In this document: positions 30,936 through 32,595 of the stretch, in pieces
How positions within the stretch are numbered: position 1 is the first letter of the stretch
Layout of the letters: every line of letters starts with the position of its first letter
From: DAOUFU01 sp034429275
Lineage (GTDB): Bacteria; Chloroflexota; Anaerolineae; Aggregatilineales; Aggregatilineaceae
Direction: 5' to 3'
Length of the DNA stretch: 32,595 nucleotides
Assembly: GCA_034429275.1 (NCBI GenBank)
Contig: DAOUFU010000124.1
Coordinates: 1-32,595, forward strand
Made by a program: the position numbers and the translations under genes
Notes under the pieces: generated by a model
The model's input: only the letters and a program-made list of their open reading frames with translations
The model's database searches: none
What the model was told of the DNA's origin: nothing

Positions 30936-32141
30936 TCAGCTCAAACGAATCACTACCCACGAGGTTTGCCCCTCGGAAACGGTCACCGTATCTTTGAAGC
31001 GCAACATGCCTCGAATACGCACGATGACCTGGTAATCACCGGCGGGCAGGTCGGCATAGGTGAAATGCTCGCCGTAGTACGGGTCTGAATTGGGGCCAGA
31101 CTCGGAGTAGCTGTACGTGGTGCGCCCTGGCCCATTCACAGGCTGGATCGTGATCATCAGGTCGTAAAGACGGCTCCCGTCACGGTCAAAGACACGTCCG
31201 GCCAGCGTTCCATACCCCCTCCAGGGTTTGATCCACAGGTCAGGGTTATAGGTGCTGCCGTAATCATACGGGTCGCCGATCCGTACCTCAAGATGCAGGT
31301 GCGATCCCAGTGCGACCCCTGTCGCTCCCACCTGTCCCAGAGTGTCGCGCACCTGGACCCGTTGCCCTGTGCTCACACTCACGCGATTCATGTGCCCATA
31401 CAGCGTGTACAGCGGGCGGCCATCAGGAGCCGGGCGATCATGCGCAATCACAACCAGGTTGCCATAAAAATTCAAGCTTGGCCCAAACATGACCTCCGAA
31501 TCATCCCCGGCATAGAACACCGTTCCGTTTGCCACCGCCAGGATCGGAGTTCCCAGCAGGTTCTGGATATCGATACCGTGATGGACCTGGAACCCTCCGC
31601 CGCCCGTCGTACCATACGGGTACGAACGGGACGCAAAATCGGCCACCGTATTGGTAGGATCGCGCGGGAATGGCCGCTCCAACCAGTAATGATCGTGGAT
31701 TTCCCCCGTCCGGTCGAAGTCCGTTCCAGGCACCGGGGTCGTTTCCAGCGTGGCCAGCATAACCTGAGTCGAGCGCGGCGTGTTCGTCGGAAGTGACAAA
31801 GGGCTGGCCGATGGGGCCTGTGTCGGGTTTTGGGCCAGGCCAGGCGCGCCCGCTGATGTCAATTGCGCCCCCGTTGGAACGGCTGTTGGCACCGCCGAGG
31901 GCGTGAGGGTTGGCGTGGGCGTCATCGTACTCGTAGGCAGAGGAGTCTCCGTCGGGGTTTCGGTAGCCGTCTTCTGCATGGCAATCAGTGTCGACAGCGC
32001 GTCTTCGGTCGGCACAACCGGGACAGCGGTCAGCGGGTCCCTTGCGCGGGTGTCTTCCGAGCCGGCTGCACACGCGCTGATCACCATGACCAGCATTCCG
32101 ATCATTCCGCCGTACCCCATCCAGTGCCTGATCCGTCTCAC
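30936..32141 (-). CDS. M23-family metallopeptidase lipoprotein
   Basis: 401 residues. Basic start RRIRHW and hydrophobic core (13-21) lead to a lipobox ISAC (Cys24), so it is a lipoprotein. A Thr/Pro-rich linker (about 60-125, TPTETPTETP type) carries the protein away from the membrane. The M23 (LytM) domain follows: His187 and Asp191 in HHGID, and HLH (281-283) supply the zinc ligands and base of peptidoglycan endopeptidases. After it, a beta-rich C-terminal domain (about 300-401: carboxypeptidase-regulatory or Ig-like, AGRVFDRDGSRLYDLMITIQP). Likely cell-wall turnover. GTG 32141 has GAGG 9 nt upstream; GTG 32162 is an alternative. Confidence 0.88.
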   Translation of the reverse strand: MRRIRHWMGYGGMIGMLVMVISACAAGSEDTRARDPLTAVPVVPTEDALSTLIAMQKTATETPTETPLPTSTMTPTPTLTPSAVPTAVPTGAQLTSAGAPGLAQNPTQAPSASPLSLPTNTPRSTQVMLATLETTPVPGTDFDRTGEIHDHYWLERPFPRDPTNTVADFASRSYPYGTTGGGGFQVHHGIDIQNLLGTPILAVANGTVFYAGDDSEVMFGPSLNFYGNLVVIAHDRPAPDGRPLYTLYGHMNRVSVSTGQRVQVRDTLGQVGATGVALGSHLHLEVRIGDPYDYGSTYNPDLWIKPWRGYGTLAGRVFDRDGSRLYDLMITIQPVNGPGRTTYSYSESGPNSDPYYGEHFTYADLPAGDYQVIVRIRGMLRFKDTVTVSEGQTSWVVIRLS

Positions 32142-32216
32142 CAATTCGTACCTCGCACTCACTCAACCCCAAATCACCACCATGCAAATCGCCACGCGAT
32201 ACTACACATCGATGGG

Positions 32217-32595
32217 CTATCGCAAACCTGCGCGCTCTTCAACCGCCGCCAGGATCGCCTCTCGCAGCGCACGCGCGCGCGTCAGCAGGGCCTCGATGTC
32301 ATTTTGATACCGCTCAGTCGCGCCCGAGTCGGTCAAGCTAGCAGCGTAAACCCGCACATTAAGCGCGGCACTCTCTACCGCCGCCACACCGATTAAAGCT
32401 GCCGGTCCTGCATCGGGCACGGCGTTCTTGTTCCCCTGTCGCGCCACCTGTTCGACAAGCTGCCGTGCCTCAACGGTCAGCCGGGCAACATCGAGCGGCA
32501 CATCCGCCGCGTGCATCATCGCGCGCTGGATCGTTGCATCACGCTCAGCAGCATTTGGGGGCAGCTTGTAAGCGCTCATCACTGCGTCAAACGCC
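32217..32595 (-). CDS. Cyclodeaminase/cyclohydrolase family protein (FTCD C-terminal domain), 5' truncated by window end
   Basis: The 3' 126 codons of a gene that runs off the right edge. The first residues AFDAVMSAYKLPPN and the following AAERDATIQRAMMHAADVPLDVAR match the family of formiminotransferase-cyclodeaminase C-terminal domains and FchA-like methenyltetrahydrofolate cyclohydrolases. The frame continues to the window edge in phase and the apparent GTG/ATG at 32580 falls inside the conserved motif, so it is not the start. The end is helical and the stop lies 75 bp before the M23 gene. Most likely a folate one-carbon enzyme of about 200 residues. Confidence 0.88.
   Translation of the reverse strand, partial: AFDAVMSAYKLPPNAAERDATIQRAMMHAADVPLDVARLTVEARQLVEQVARQGNKNAVPDAGPAALIGVAAVESAALNVRVYAASLTDSGATERYQNDIEALLTRARALREAILAAVEERAGLR

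Noticed and set aside
32217..32582. Complete 121-codon gene starting at 32582
   Set aside because: The reading frame stays open to the window edge and the conserved AFDAVMSAYKLP motif spans the supposed start, so the gene is truncated by the window.

Overview
The window is about 32.6 kb of dense, GC-rich bacterial chromosome with no sign of phage, insertion sequences or CRISPR. The best guess is a member of the Chloroflexota (Anaerolineae-like). This is inferred from the Thr/Pro-rich linkers in exported proteins, a giant Ser/Thr kinase-nSTAND-WD40 protein, pairs of membrane glycosyltransferases, and many substrate-binding proteins without permeases. No rRNA or other phylogenetic marker is present to prove it.

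Layout, left to right. (1) 1-5400, minus strand: tRNA-Leu(CAG) with its own promoter and terminator; an orphan family-5 (peptide-type) substrate-binding protein; secG with an extended -10 promoter; then a tight aminotransferase-pckA pair that would take aspartate to oxaloacetate to PEP. (2) 5400-8300: a GH172 (DUF2961) protein on the plus strand, facing an orphan sugar-type binding protein whose C-terminus carries four copies of a 9-residue Gly-rich repeat. (3) 8300-16000: a 1544-residue kinase/nSTAND1 ATPase/14xWD40 membrane protein, a xylulokinase, and an unrecognised protein with two C-terminal membrane helices whose outline resembles CorA without the GMN motif. (4) 16000-19700: two back-to-back multi-membrane glycosyltransferases from a strong promoter, and a convergent membrane-anchored YceI-like protein. 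(5) 19700-24700, plus strand: an orphan amino-acid ABC permease, a YwiC-like membrane protein, an extended metallophosphoesterase, and a FabG-type reductase joined to an orphan branched-chain-type binding protein. (6) 24700-28200, minus strand: a complete four-gene Na+-pumping decarboxylase operon (carboxyltransferase, small membrane subunit, biotin carrier, Na+ channel subunit), most like methylmalonyl-CoA decarboxylase. (7) 28400-32595, minus strand: an EamA transporter, an iron-type alcohol dehydrogenase coupled to a small monooxygenase-fold protein, an M23 lipoprotein, and the 3' part of a cyclodeaminase/cyclohydrolase gene cut by the window end.

Functionally the region mixes central carbon metabolism (PEPCK, aminotransferase, xylulokinase), sodium energetics (the decarboxylase pump) and cell-surface or uptake functions. 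I found no convincing wholly new system. The most unusual items are the C-terminal repeat tail on the sugar-binding protein, the two-propeller kinase-STAND protein with its CorA-like neighbour, and several palindromes that overlap good sigma-70-type promoters. Many starts were moved downstream of the longest open frame because a Shine-Dalgarno sequence supports an internal start.
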